Positions 26,505 through 37,945 of a stretch of DNA of 64,000 nucleotides are shown in pieces. A program made the translations under genes and the position numbers. The number at the start of each line of letters is the position of its first letter. The first letter of the stretch is position 1. A model generated the notes under the pieces. The model did no database searches. It was not told the origin of the DNA and worked only from the letters and a program-made list of their open reading frames with translations. Location of the stretch: contig CM043875.1 of the NCBI GenBank assembly GCA_023846275.1, positions 7,390,626-7,454,625 on the forward strand, read 5' to 3'. The stretch is from Vanilla planifolia (lineage: Eukaryota > Streptophyta > Magnoliopsida > Asparagales > Orchidaceae).

Positions 26505-28530
26505 ATGTGTCATACATAAAGTATAGTTTAGCAAAATAGGGATAATTATTAAGAATAAAAATTTTGATTTATTAAAAAATATTTTTAAAAAATATTTTAA
26601 AGTAATTATTTTAAAAAGTTTGAGCAAGTCTTTATAATTGATTGTGTACAAATTTTAATTTTACTTTAAAATATTTTAATTTCTTTTAATAATAAATTTT
26701 TTTATAAAATTATGAAATAAAAAAGTAAACAAAATTTTCAAAGTATATACAAATAATTTTTAGAACCTAAAATCAAGCCTATGCCAATAAAATAAAAACA
26801 ATAAATATAAATCTTTCACCAAAATGCATAGATTAAACCTTTGTTGTAACGAGATAAAAGAAATGTGCTACAATGGCCTTATAATGAAATAAAATCGGAA
26901 GCTAAAAAAGAATTCAACAACATAAAATCTTACTTAATACAAACAAAATTTCTCTGTTTGATCAAAAATTTAATGAGACACAAGTCTCCTATATTTTTAA
27001 TTGAAGCAATTATGAAATAAGAAAATCAAAAACTTAGTTGATTGAAAAAGAAAAGAGAATTTAGAACTTGATGATAAAGGAAGCAGTGAATAAAAGTGGC
27101 AATGAACACCGTTTGCTAACTTTTTGAATAACTTGAAAATTTTCTTACAATTTTATCAAAATTATATAAAAATTTCACTAAGCAATTATTTAAAAAAATT
27201 CTTTATTTATAACCATTTTTTAACAGCTAAAAGTAGTTATCAAATATACCAAATAGCCATTATTATTTATTTTAATTACTAATAAGTAGATGTTTATATT
27301 ATTTTAATACAAGAACCATTATTAATGGTCAATCTTTTTGGAATTTATAATAGCTATTTACGAATAGTCATTACACGAAATAACAGTCAACTCGTTACAT
27401 TCCGTTCAGATGTAATCGAGGCATTGGATTATAAAAACTTCGTGATCTAATGGCTTGATTTGAATTTGAGTGTATCAAACAGAAATACTCTCGATTGTTC
27501 GATTGCAAAAATTGTATAATCAGACAACTCAAATTCAATTGTTGCTGTTTATAAAAACAGATTAGATCTCAATAATGATTGGACAAGTAGATTTAGATAT
27601 GTATACATGGTAGACTTATACCATTTGATCGCAAAATTGTGATAAGATGACTAATAAGTTTAAAGCTTTAAAACCAATGGATGAGATAACGATCGTTTGA
27701 TCACAAAATTGTGCAATTGTATCATGAATGTCACTGATGTATTTAGAAGTCAACCACAAAAAGTAGCTTTGCACTGAAGTCTCATATGGTGTATATGCTC
27801 TATTTTTATCTCCTTATAACAATTTTCCTACACTATTGAGTCAGGTGAAACATTACGGTTGGTTGCCCCTTAGCTTGCTTAGGATGTGATCATCATTCTT
27901 TGCAAGTATGTGCTTAACTAGTTTGGTGTCATGACCCGATTTTATTATTGTTCAATATAGGTTCGAGAGTGACGTCCCAACTCGATCATTACAGTCAGCG
28001 GGTTTAGGAGTAGTGCCTTAACCCGAGACTCAAGGTTTAATCTTAAGGTAGTTTAGGTTAAGTAGAATTAGTTTTCTTAATTATTATTTATTATTATTAT
28101 TATTACTATAATATATTTTGTAATAATTCATTGAAATAAATATTTCCAAATGTATGATCAAGATAAAATGATTAAGATAAATTAAAATTAAAATGATTAA
28201 GATTTTGAAAACCTAATATTTTCTTAAGATGGTTAATGAAATTTAATTTTTGTATTTTGTAAAATTGATTTTAATCAAACTTAATATTCTAATTAAAATA
28301 AAGATAAAATACCTAAAACTAAACTCAAAATAAATCTTTTAGTGGTGTTTCACTCTAACCAAGACAATCATCGTGGGATTTGATATTTACTTTTCTTTTT
28401 TTTTAAGTTCTCCTATTAACATGAACATTGATTATTTAAAATTTTAAAATATATTTAATCAAATTTATTTGAAATACTTAATATTTGTTATTATCAAGTA
28501 TAGCATCATAATTAAAAATTAATATCATAA
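26505..28530. repeat. Dispersed repeat family R1, copy 1
   Basis: Aligned by eye with 57985-59690 in the same orientation. Both copies run through the same ordered landmarks: a stretch like AAAGTATAGTTTAGCAA, TAAAGTAATTATTTTAAAAA, a TTTGATCAAA block, an AAATTGTGCAAT motif, GTTCGAGAGT followed by CCCAAC, a CTAATTAAAATAAA block, and GAAATACTTAATATTTGTTAT. Similarity is patchy, with indels, as in an old LTR or other non-coding repeat. No coding capacity is seen. Edges are approximate. Confidence 0.6.
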
Positions 28531-31250
28531 TAATACAATAGTATGACAAAAAAGCATACAATGTGATAATATAAAGTTTAGCATCTTAATAAAATCATTT
28601 GCACGACACAAAAGGAATGAGACTATTGTATGAGTATAATATTGAGATCATAATAGAGTATAAGAAGAACTTAATCAAATTTGGGCAATATTAAGAAATA
28701 TATAGTATGAATCTAATGATTGTATTTATATGAATAATAGAAATTATATGATATAATATAATAAGAGAAATATATAATACCTTAAGAAAGAAATGAATAA
28801 TATTTTAATAGAATTTTAGAATGAATTTATGGACTATTTATAATATCAAGTACTAGTGCTTTTTAAATAGAAAAGTATGTATTTTTGTGGAATGTAAAAG
28901 AAAAGAAAGCTATATAGTGGTTATGTGCATCATTAGTATAAATGTGGTGATTCAATACTATGATATTTTATATATATAAAGCATTATTTTTATTTATCTA
29001 CTAGATGCTGTACTTTCATATTTATTTGCTTGTAGTTAGTATTCGTCTACTAAGTATATTATATTTAATACTTACTAATATTACAAGCTAGAATAAGATA
29101 GATTGGAATCGTAAGATTAAAAAGATGTTTCATTGGAAACTTTTGATATATTTTTTATGAGAACTTTGTATTGTATATATATGCCAAATGCTACATAAGA
29201 ATTCTATTTTAGCTTTCTTTATATATGATGGCTTAAGATGTGTGTTGGTTTCTACACTATTATTTTATTTAGACTAATATATCATTTTTATGATATTCTC
29301 ATCACCTCTCTTTGATTTTTTTTATTTGTGTTCTCAAGACTTGTATACTTTACAAATGTTTGATATTTTTGGAGTATTTCTTAGGTTCAAGTAATGTTAA
29401 GTAGTTAGCTGAGGAATGATAGAATAATTCATATATACTATATATTTCATAATTTATAGCCATATTAAACCATATAAACTTATATTTGATATTGATCGTC
29501 TATTTAATTTTTTTTGTACTTAGATTAATCATGAAATATCTTTGCAATATAACATCAACCATGACTTTATTCTATTACTGTTAACAACTTATCCTATGAG
29601 TTTGTTTATGATGCTTAGTTCTCATAAAATTTGCTTGATATTCACCTATAGATGTTTGGTGTGATATTATTTTATTTGCAAAGTCATTTTGTCTTTGTAG
29701 GTTGATATGCGACAAAGGATTGTTAGGCTAAGCATATTAAGGATATGTGAAAAATTATTTTTCTTGAAAAAAATAATCTTAGCTCATCTTTAGAAACCTA
29801 AAACTCTACTCTAATACAAAAGCAATATTCCTTTATTTGAACATGAATCGTAAGCAAAATTTGAATTGAAAAATGAGCCTAAGCATTAAAATGAATCTAA
29901 TCTTAAAAAATTAGCTTAAACTTGAAAATAAGTTTGACCTTATTATCTCTACTAAGTCACAAATCTTGTCAGATCCCATGTCTCTCACAAAAAAATCTCT
30001 TGATGTTTTATGTTCTAATCTACAAAGTCTTAATTATTTCACTTAAGTTATGAAATTTATTAAATTTGTACTTCTTATTTATTTTTTCTTTTCAAATTTT
30101 TGATAACTTCACAAGCATATTATTCAAATTTATTTGATGAAGAATTTAATTTTAATCATAATATGAGAGCTTATATTACTATATGTGATATTACAAGGAT
30201 ATCATTAATATTACTTGTAGATCTCAAGTATTGGAAATGATTAAATTTACTAGTTAATGGATCATGCTTAGAGAGACCTTTAGATGAGATAGAGCATATA
30301 CATAATTAAGCCACTTATCTTTCATGTGAAGCCACTTTGTGTTTTGATTTTTGAAAATGATCAATAGAGATTGACACTAAGTATCATAAAAATTCATTTA
30401 GAGTATAATTTTGTGGGATACATTTTTTTAATTAGTGTGGATTTACAAAAGAGGCTATATAAAATAAATGATACTTAAGTTGATTTATTAGGTCATTTAA
30501 GTATTTTCTTATTAATTTTTTATTTTTATTTTATTGTGGATTGTAATTAGTCATATATAAGACTCTTAAGATTTTTTAAGTTATTTTTACATATTTTTTT
30601 TATATTTTTACATTTTGATATTTTTATTTAAGAAGAGTGTTTTTTATTTTATTTTATAGTCTAAAGTTTAGTCTTGTCTTCTATTTAAATACTTATTATT
30701 AAATAAGAAAAAGAACGTATTATTTACTTGGCAGTACTTAAAATTATAATTTCTTTAATGGTGTGTCTATGTTTATCTTGAAATTATGATTTAAGCTTTT
30801 TGGATTGTAATTTAAAAATATTCAAATTATGATTCATATTAACTCTATCATCATCCATCTTTGTTATTCTTATCTTCTACCTCAAATCCCATTATAGCAT
30901 TTCATCTTATTCTTTTATTCACTAATAAGTTACACCCAAAGAATGATTATAACAAAATCCAATAAGGTTTGAAATGTATGAAATATAATTTTGTATCATT
31001 CTGTAGACTAAATTTTAAAAAAATGATCCAAAAAGACCAAAACATGAGCTTTATTGAATTGTAATGAGTTATTTATAAGATTCTGTGCTATTTTTTATTT
31101 AGTTTTAGCACAATCTTTGTATGTATTCATTTTTATTATTTTTTCATTTGTACTTTAGTGGTTTTCTTTTAGTTAAGTGGTATTTTAATCTTGGTATTCT
31201 AGTTAAGGCATCTCCTATAATTTTTTTTTTCATTTACGAATTTCTTTAAT
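28531..31250. other. AT-rich intergenic stretch
   Basis: No gene seen. There is no domain in any frame, no RNA gene and no strong repeat. Short AT runs occur near 28970. The stretch ends at the promoter of the SIS-domain gene. Confidence 0.6.
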
Positions 31251-31259
31251 ATAATAAAT
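31251..31259 (+). promoter_or_regulatory. TATA-like element of the SIS-domain gene
   Basis: TATAATAAA lies about 160 bp before the ATG at 31417. It is the nearest TATA-like word upstream of the gene, but in such AT-rich flank it could be fortuitous. If used, a short out-of-frame upstream ATG at 31272 would lie too close to the start site to be in the mRNA. Confidence 0.3.
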
Positions 31260-31416
31260 AATCTCCATTCAATGGCTGCAGTTCAGTTTCATTGCTTCAC
31301 AATTGAAGGGAAGCAGATATTAGCTCGGTTGAATTTATTTCTCAATAATATTAAAATTGAGCCAAAACTTCCATCAAAAGATGCGAAGCTACGAACCTTT
31401 GTTCACATTTATTTCC

Positions 31417-32049
31417 ATGGAGATGAGCTTCGCTCAGTCCGCTGCCATGGCGGCCCAAATCTGCAGTCAGATCTGTTCCGTTTTCTCCTCACCGCCCGCC
31501 TCCTCTCCCTTCTCCGTCACCCCACCGCCTCTGCACGTACTGGTATCGGAGATCGCCAGTGCGGCGGCCGCATCGAGGAAAATCTTTGTGCACGGGGTCG
31601 GACGAGAGGGTCTCATGCTCAAGGCCCTCTGTATGCGTCTCTTCCACCTCGGCCTCTCCGCTTACGTCGTCGGCGACGTCACCACGCCTCCTATCTCCGC
31701 TGGAGATCTCCTCCTTGCTTCCGCCGGCCCTGGTTGCTTCTCCACCGTCGATGCTATCTGCCGCGTCTCCAAATCAGCAGGAGCCCGAGTCGTCCTCCTC
31801 ACCGCCCAGCCAGGATCCGGTAGCGAGGCCTCTCTCTTGGTCGATGCCGTGGCATATCTCCCGGCGCAGACCATGGCAGACGACGAAGAGCAGGAGGAAT
31901 TAGGAGCAGCGACGGCGGCAAGACTACCTATGGGTAGCCTGTACGAGGGATCGATGTTCGTGTTGTTCGAGATGTTGGTGTTAAAGCTGGCTGAGAAGCT
32001 TGGGCAGACTCCGGCACAGCTCCGATCGCGCCATACCAACCTCGAATAG
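31417..32049 (+). CDS. SIS-domain protein, 6-phospho-3-hexuloisomerase-like, intronless
   Basis: 210 aa from this ATG. The frame is open from 31357, and an ATG at 31447 has the best start context (GCCATGG), giving 200 aa. Similarity to homologues as I remember them begins at about SQICSVF, so 31417 and 31447 are both possible. Key segments: sugar-phosphate binding loop GVGREGLMLKALCMRLFHLG (60-79), GDVTTPPISAGDLLLASAGPG (86-106), RVVLLTAQ (124-131), QTMADD (151-156), MGSLYEGSMFVLFE (172-185) with the likely catalytic Glu177, and a SRHTNLE end. In microbes this family isomerises 3-hexulose-6-phosphate to fructose-6-phosphate in the RuMP pathway. Plants keep a conserved homologue whose role I do not know. 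No transit peptide is obvious. The frame is intact, very GC-rich and ends abruptly against AT-rich flanks; no intron is needed. Confidence 0.92.
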   Translation: MEMSFAQSAAMAAQICSQICSVFSSPPASSPFSVTPPPLHVLVSEIASAAAASRKIFVHGVGREGLMLKALCMRLFHLGLSAYVVGDVTTPPISAGDLLLASAGPGCFSTVDAICRVSKSAGARVVLLTAQPGSGSEASLLVDAVAYLPAQTMADDEEQEELGAATAARLPMGSLYEGSMFVLFEMLVLKLAEKLGQTPAQLRSRHTNLE

Positions 32050-33324
32050 AACTCACAGATGTGCACACCAGGTGTTTGTGTTTTGTTCGCATCCAGAATC
32101 CGCGGAATTGCTGTCTCCAATAATGCAAGTTTGTTTTATTAAATAATAGATACAAAATGTGGTATTTTGAATTTATTTTTTTAAAATTAAATAAAATTAA
32201 ATTAAAGCTTCTTGGATCACTTGCCCTTATAATTGGCACAAGTGCAAAAGATCAACATCTATTAGTGTAGCTTTGTTAGGTTTTTCTTGCAAATTCTTCC
32301 TTTTGGTGAGAAAGCTTTTGTTATTCTTCCCTAGCCCAATGTGGCAAAGGAGAATAGCCTTGCACTTGGCCATTGTTTGTTGTATTCATTGGTGAAGCTA
32401 GCAAGAGGCTATGAATTGGAGAATAAAGAAGATTGGTTTTTGTAAGGTGAAGATCTCAATTTGAGGCTTTTGAGGTGATGGTCAGAGTTGGCTCTCCAAT
32501 GGGTGCTTAAGTATCATCCCTCTTTTTGTCGCATGCCGTCTTTAATGAGTCTTGTAAGTATTAAAGGGATAATTATGTAATTGGTGAGATTTTTTAGCCC
32601 TGTAATCTTTTTGTGACAAGTCTCTGTTTGGAGTTAGAAGCACGATGATCTCCTTAGTTGTAGGTGGGAAAGCTTTGGTGACTATTAGCTCACATAATGT
32701 AATTTCTTCGATGGTAGGGCGCTGTGGTGATCTACTAATTTTTGGTCAAAATTGTATTGTCAAGGAAGTTATATTTTAGTGGTTGTGACATTGCCATGTA
32801 AACAAACAAGAGTGATTTGTAAGGGGTGGGGATATCATGACTAGTGATGTTGCCAATGATGTGATTGTTGAAGTTGAAATGGAGTTGAGTTGTAACATTT
32901 CCCTTTAATTGACTTATAATTTCACTTATTTATCAGACTATATTGGTTAGAATTTATCAAAGACGGTTAAATAGAAAACAGAGTTACAAAAGATAATTCA
33001 AAAGGTAAAAGAGAAATAAAAATATGATTTTAAGTTTTACCAAGATGTAATATTGAGATTTTAGAATAGATTATGCATCCCTCATTATCAACACTTTGGG
33101 AATTATTAATAAAAGGAGTGTATAATTCAAGTTATACTATTCATTTAAGAGAGAATAAAATATATTAGAAATTATAACAAAAAATTTGGTGGTCAATGTT
33201 GAAGAATGACGTTTCTAATTAAGTCAATAAGTGCATAATCTACTAAAGGTTAAAGGTCAGCATCAATGACTTGGAGGATTGTTTTAGCCAATACTAATTA
33301 TAGAGTGAAAATTTTACACATAAT
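32050..33324. other. 3' flank and unassigned, less AT-rich stretch
   Basis: The first 100 bp should hold the 3' UTR of the SIS gene; AATAATA-type signals occur near 32138-32148. From 32260 to 32900 composition is more balanced and G/T-rich, unlike the flanks, but all frames are broken and no domain is seen. It could be an old LTR or a decayed gene; I cannot tell. Confidence 0.4.
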
Positions 33325-33895
33325 GAAGAACAAATACTAAAATAAAGGGTGAATTATAGTATTCAAATAAAATCCAACAACCAAGTTCTAACAAATACTT
33401 TCCCTTTTTTTAGTTAATCAAAAGAATCATTGTAGTAATGTAAAACCAAATGATACTAAATTAAAAACAATAGATAAAAGAGAAGTGTATAGAGAATTTT
33501 TACGTGGTTTGATTTAATATGTCCCAACATCCACCCTCAATTAATTTGATTGTGCTTTCACTAAAAACTTCCTTTCATCATAATATGCTGGGATAAACTA
33601 AATACAATATTGGTACTTAGAGGAGATTCCAAAAGAATTCAATGTTTCAACCAAAATAAATGAACACAACTCTTATAAATCAGCACATACAAATACATAT
33701 ACTTTTAATCTCTTAAAAAACAAATGTGATACCAAACTAAATGAGAGTGTGATATTACCAATATGAACCAAATAAGAGGAATGCAATAGAAAAAGAAATT
33801 TATTACAAAAACCAAGCAAATGCTCTTATCGAAGTCAAGTGAGTTCATAATTTAGCTCTTTCTTTAAACTTTAGATTTTTAGCAACGTTTCTCTT
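33325..33895 (-). repeat. LTR-like repeat family R2, copy A, left part (split by LINE)
   Basis: Aligns with 47205-47760: shared landmarks are GGGTGAATT followed by GTATTCAAATAAAATC, AATGTAAAACCAAA, AGAATTTTTA with GTG, ACATCCACC followed by CAAT, ACCAAACTAAATGAGAGT, and GTGATTTAGCT-like ends. The other copy is next to a copia primer site, so R2 is probably an LTR of a Sirevirus-like element read on the minus strand. The rest of this copy continues at 37946. Confidence 0.65.
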
Positions 33896-33955
33896 TTCTT
33901 TTTTTCTTTTTTTTTTTTTTATCAAAAGTGGCTTAGGCCTACATTAGACAACCCA

Positions 33956-34468
33956 CTATGGGGGTTTAAAAGCAAAGTCAGCTAGTAGGAGCTTAAGTAA
34001 CGGCTTGGGTAGGGACATTCCTCTTTTCCAGGACATATCAGACGAGCATGCATTTTTTGCCACCCAATCCGCAGGGGCATTGCCTTCCCTCAAAACATGA
34101 GTGAGGCGAAAAGCAGGCAGCTTCCTCACAAAGTGGAGAGCATCAGAAACAATACCACCCTCCAAAGGACATCGAACCCATTGCATTCCCTCATGTCATG
34201 TGAAAGTAGAATCAGTCTGGATCTCAACCGCAGGATATTCCTTTAGTTTTGTCATGATAAACACCATAGCTTCCATAACAGCCTGAAGCTCAGAGGCGTC
34301 ACTTGCCTGTGAAATGAAACCTCTCCCCACAACATGCATGGGCCTTCCCTCATGATCACGAACAACAAAGCCAATACCAGCCGTCTCGTTCCTCACTGCA
34401 GCGTCGCAATTGATCATTATCCATCCCGTTGGAGGGGGAAGCCAAAAACTGGTTACCAGGGACCCCAA
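33956..34468 (-). pseudogene. LINE RNase H domain (RVT_3 type), one internal stop
   Basis: It starts near WLPPPTGWIMINCDAAV and includes GIGFVVRDHEGRP, SELQAVMEAM, EIQTDST, then a stop at 34196-34198. It resumes in the same frame with ALHFVRKLPAFRLTHVLREG and NAPADWVAK, ending LLADFAFKPP. The acidic residues expected at the active site are present: D in NCDAA, E in SELQ, D in QTDS and D in PADW. This plant-type RNase H follows the zf-RVT region in many angiosperm LINEs. Confidence 0.85.
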
Positions 34469-34489
34469 GGGGTTGAACTTCCCGCTGGA

Positions 34490-35013
34490 TCAAGAAGGAT
34501 GATGATTAATGAGCTTTATAGTGGCAATGCTTTCTAATTTGATCCTTTGAATTAGCATGTTATTACTGAGGGTGGTCTTCTTATGCACCCTGTGGTTCAT
34601 ATTCTCCCAAATATGGAACAAGGTAGAGGCCACAATGGCCAGATGAGTTGCGGAGATGCCGCGCATTGTGTCAAGTTGAGCAGCACAAGAAAGAAAACGC
34701 TCCAAAAACCGGCCACCACACTGCCACAGATGCCCAACACCTTGGCAGATGCGTGCAACATAGGGCCCTCCCAGATACTGCATGCGACAGCACAATCATA
34801 CAGCGCGTGTTGCTAAGTCTCAGCCACATCACAGCCCCAACTACAATTGCTACAATCAGTCAAATGCCTTCTTTTGAGCCAATCCGCCGTAGGCACGAGG
34901 TTCCGAGCCACACGCCAAAGGAAAGTATGGACCCGGGGCAAGACTTTAAGCTTCCATATCCATGCAAGGTCCCCCGGCGGTGGGGTACATCGAGCATTGT
35001 CAGCTCTTTTCAA
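34490..35013 (-). pseudogene. LINE zf-RVT region and linker, broken
   Basis: The minus strand reads IWKLKVLPRVHTFLWRVARN, then LVPTADWLKRRHL, CSNCSWGC, a stop at 34813-34815, QHALYDCAVACSIWEGP, and, after a frame change near 34680, ATHLAIVASTLFHIWENMNH. It matches the corresponding segment of the right-edge LINE nearly block by block (IWKLKVLPRV..., TLQHALWDC..., VATIATTLYYIW). The Cys/His pattern C..C...C....H...C is that of zf-RVT. One nonsense codon and one frameshift are visible. Confidence 0.8.
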
Positions 35014-35103
35014 TGCAATGAGAGCCCGGTAGAACTTAATAGAAGAGACCTTAGGGGATTCAGTGTGTACCTGAAGAAACTCGTCATTCCTACAATTATG
35101 ACC

Positions 35104-37320
35104 TCACGACAGGTGCATGACTCTGTCCTCTAATAAAGGGTTCGCCCAGCGAGCAATAGAATCCCTGTCCCACTTCCTCGGCCCCAACATGCAATTTCCC
35201 ACATATTTTGGCCATGAGGCCTCCATTTTGATGAATGTGGGCCACCATTTTATTGGAAGAAAACCCAGCCAATTGTCTTCATAGAAATCAGTGCATATTT
35301 CATCCACCATCCTCCAGATGAAACCCCCCAGGGAGTCTGGGAGGGCCTCAAGCAGCACCCTTCTCGCATGAGAAGCACCCCTAGGGACCCTGTATGGGTT
35401 GTTTCTCAAAGGGTACTTAGTCTTCATGATGTCTGCCTAAAGGCTATCCTCACGGTATAACAGTCTTTTGCAATGCTTCATGACCAATGCACGACGCCAG
35501 ATCTTGAGTTCAAGTAAGCCAATGCCACCCATGTCCTTTGGGAGCGTAACAGTGTGCCAATCAGCATAATGGATAGCATGAGTCGTACCTGCGCCACACC
35601 ATAGGAATCTCCTCATCAACTGTTCCATCTGCTCCACCACCCCCCATGGAACCACACAATGGCTCATCACAAAATTTGGAAATGACTCCAAAACAGCCTT
35701 GATCAATAGTATCCTTCTAGCCAAGGAGAGGGGGCATACCCGCCACTTAGCAACCTGATGCTCAATTTTCTGAATCAAAAAGTTGAAATTTGTTTTCTTG
35801 AATAGCTTAGCCGAAATAGGAATACCCAGGTAGGAGAGTGTATTTCCCTTTGGGATACCAAGATTAGAGGACACAAGCTTCATCTTTTTCTTCTTCATAA
35901 CTCTACTGAAGAAAATTATTGATTTCTCATGGTTAACATTGAGCCCAATGAACTTACTGAACTTATGGAGCATTTTCTTGATAACAGACACAGACTTATG
36001 TAAACCAAGTGCATAGATAATAACATCATCATCATATAAAAGGTGTGAGATAAGGGGGCCATTGGAGGTGCATCTAAAGCCAAGTAATGCCTGATTCTCA
36101 TACTTATGCATCAGCATAGAGAAAAATTCTGATACCAGAGTGAACAAATATGGGGATAAGGGGCAACCCTGATGAAGACCCCTACATGCCTCAATCCACG
36201 GTATTCTATCTCCATTCAGCAGAATACAAAATCTTGGGGAGGTAATACAAGCAAGAACCCACTTGCACCATGTCGGTGGGAAGCCAAGGAGTTGCATCAT
36301 CTCGTCAATGAATTCCCATCTCACACTGTCGTACGCCTGCTCCATATCCACTTTCACAGCCATCAAGCCCACTTTGGATGAGGATGAATACATTCTCGCC
36401 TCCATCTCCTGTGCAATAAAGATGTTGGAAGTGGATCTCCTGGGAAGAAAAACTCCTTGCTCTCTAGCAATAACCTCAGATAGTACTTCTTTGAGTCTTT
36501 CTGCCAAGATCCTGGCGACAATTTTATAAATGACATTGCAGAGGCTAATTGGCCTGAAGTGTTTAGGCTTAGAAGCACCTTGCCTCTTGGGAATAAGTAC
36601 CACCAATGTATCCTTCCATGCTTTAGGCATGTAATTCTCCTTGAAGAAACAAAGAACAACCTTTATAATATCCATATGAGTGACAGTCCAGTAGCCCGTA
36701 ACAAACTCTGCTGTGATGCCGTCCATCCCTGGTGCTTTGTTTCTCCTACTAGTCCTAATAGCATTGGCCACCTCCTCAGCAGTGATCTCACGGGTCAGCC
36801 ATTCCCTGTTCTCCAAGGTTATGCAGTTGTGTGACAGATGCCGTAGGGAGGGTGCAACCCACGAACCACCTCGCCATTTTGTGCCAAAGAACTGTAATAA
36901 GATGTTGCTAATGTCGGCCCTCGATTCCACCATGTTCCCCTCTTCATTCCTCATATGAGATATATTGTTATTACGCCATTTAGTTGTGGCTACAGCATGA
37001 AAAAACTTTGTGTTCTTATCCCCCAGTTGTACCCAATGGATCTTTGCTCTTTGACACCACCACTTCTCTTCAAGTGCACACCCTCTATGGAATTTAGAAA
37101 TGAGATTACCAAGCTGGGTGTTCTCCTCCTCATTCAGACCCTGTCCCCCCTCCTTGTCTTGTAGTTCACCAATCCTCCTCTCATACTCCCTGTTTGTCCC
37201 AGTAATGTCCCGCATCTCCCTCTTACTCCACCTGCGCAGAGCCATCAGGCACCGACGAAACTTAGTAGAGAGGCTATCCATACAATTCCCCCTAGTACTT
37301 CTGGACCACATATGCTTCAC
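35104..37320 (-). pseudogene. LINE reverse transcriptase (ORF2 middle), one nonsense codon
   Basis: A 627-codon frame (37320-35437) continues in the same frame past a single TAG at 35437-35439 to another stop at 35104. Counting from 37320: APGMDGITAEF at about 196-206, DTLVVLIPKRQ at 237-247, FRPISLCNVIYKIVARIL at 255-272, VKVDMEQAYDSVRW at 322-335 (first catalytic Asp 325), GLHQGCPLSP at 381-390, and the catalytic box YDDD at 429-432 in place of the usual YADD/FADD. The segment RRSTSNIFIAQEM lacks a residue or more relative to the intact sister, which has GRSISDNINIAQEM. The frame joins the endonuclease part through another stop at 37357-37359. The enzyme would have primed reverse transcription at nicked target DNA. 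Confidence 0.9.
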
Positions 37321-37356
37321 AATACCGACGGACTCGGGATGGTCTAGCCAAATGTT

Positions 37357-37931
37357 CTAAAACTGGATCTTGCTGTGATTCGATTTTGCCACATTTGTGC
37401 CCATATCAATCATAAGAGGGCAATGATCAGACCCGATCAGGGCAAGATGAGTCACCAAGGTAGCTGGGAAAACATTCAGCCCATTCGCATTCATAAGAGC
37501 CCTATCCAGCCTCTCCCAGATTCTGGCATTCCCCTGCTTGCTGTTGCACCAAGTGAACTTGCTGCCCACAAAACCCAGATCAAGAAGCTGAAGATCTTGC
37601 ATAACCTTTGAAAACTCTTGCTGGCCAAGTCCACAGTTGTATGCCTTACCCCCCTTTTCTCCTCTTGGGACATCATAATATTGAAATCCTCCACAACAAT
37701 CATAGGGTCATCCCCCTCTGCCTCCACTCTCAACATACGCCAAATATCCCTGCGCCTGTAAGGGTTATTAGGAGAGTATACCACATAGCATTTTAGATAT
37801 GAGCCTCCTAGAAACTTGACACCAAAGACAACCATATGCATTGAAGAGCGAGTAACCACCAAGTCAATGTAGTGCCTCCACATAATAACAATACCAGTCG
37901 ACTTCCCCTCTGAAGGCTGAGTAGCAAACAT
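37357..37931 (-). pseudogene. LINE endonuclease domain, 5'-truncated and frameshifted
   Basis: It begins in the middle of the exonuclease-endonuclease-phosphatase fold (PSEGKSTGIVIMWR), then YVVYSPNNPYRRRDIW and VEDFNIMMSQEEKRG. After a frame change at a six-base C run (plus strand) at 37649-37654 it continues QDLQLLDLGFVGSKFTW, RIWERLDRAL and IGSDHCPL. The usual GDFN motif is EDFN here. The SDHCP motif with its catalytic His is kept. The catalytic N-terminal part is absent because the insertion is truncated near 37945. Confidence 0.85.
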
Positions 37932-37945
37932 CCAATCCCTGCTCT

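Larger units (their letters stand above)
33896..37945 (-). mobile_element. 5'-truncated LINE retrotransposon, inactive
   Basis: Minus-strand order is endonuclease (partial), reverse transcriptase, zf-RVT zinc-binding region, RNase H, short 3' UTR and poly(A) tail (T-rich run 33888-33920 on plus). The 5' end falls inside the endonuclease domain, as is typical of incomplete LINE insertions. Flanks on both sides align to one continuous copy of repeat R2 elsewhere in the window, which fixes the insertion limits at about 33890 and 37945. At least four in-frame stops and two or three frameshifts are present, and CpG is scarce compared with the LINE at the right edge, so this copy is older. A target duplication was not found. 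Confidence 0.9.

Noticed and set aside
31559..32120. Alternative frames of 114-183 codons over the SIS gene
   Set aside because: They are shadows caused by the high GC content; only the 31417-32049 frame has family motifs.
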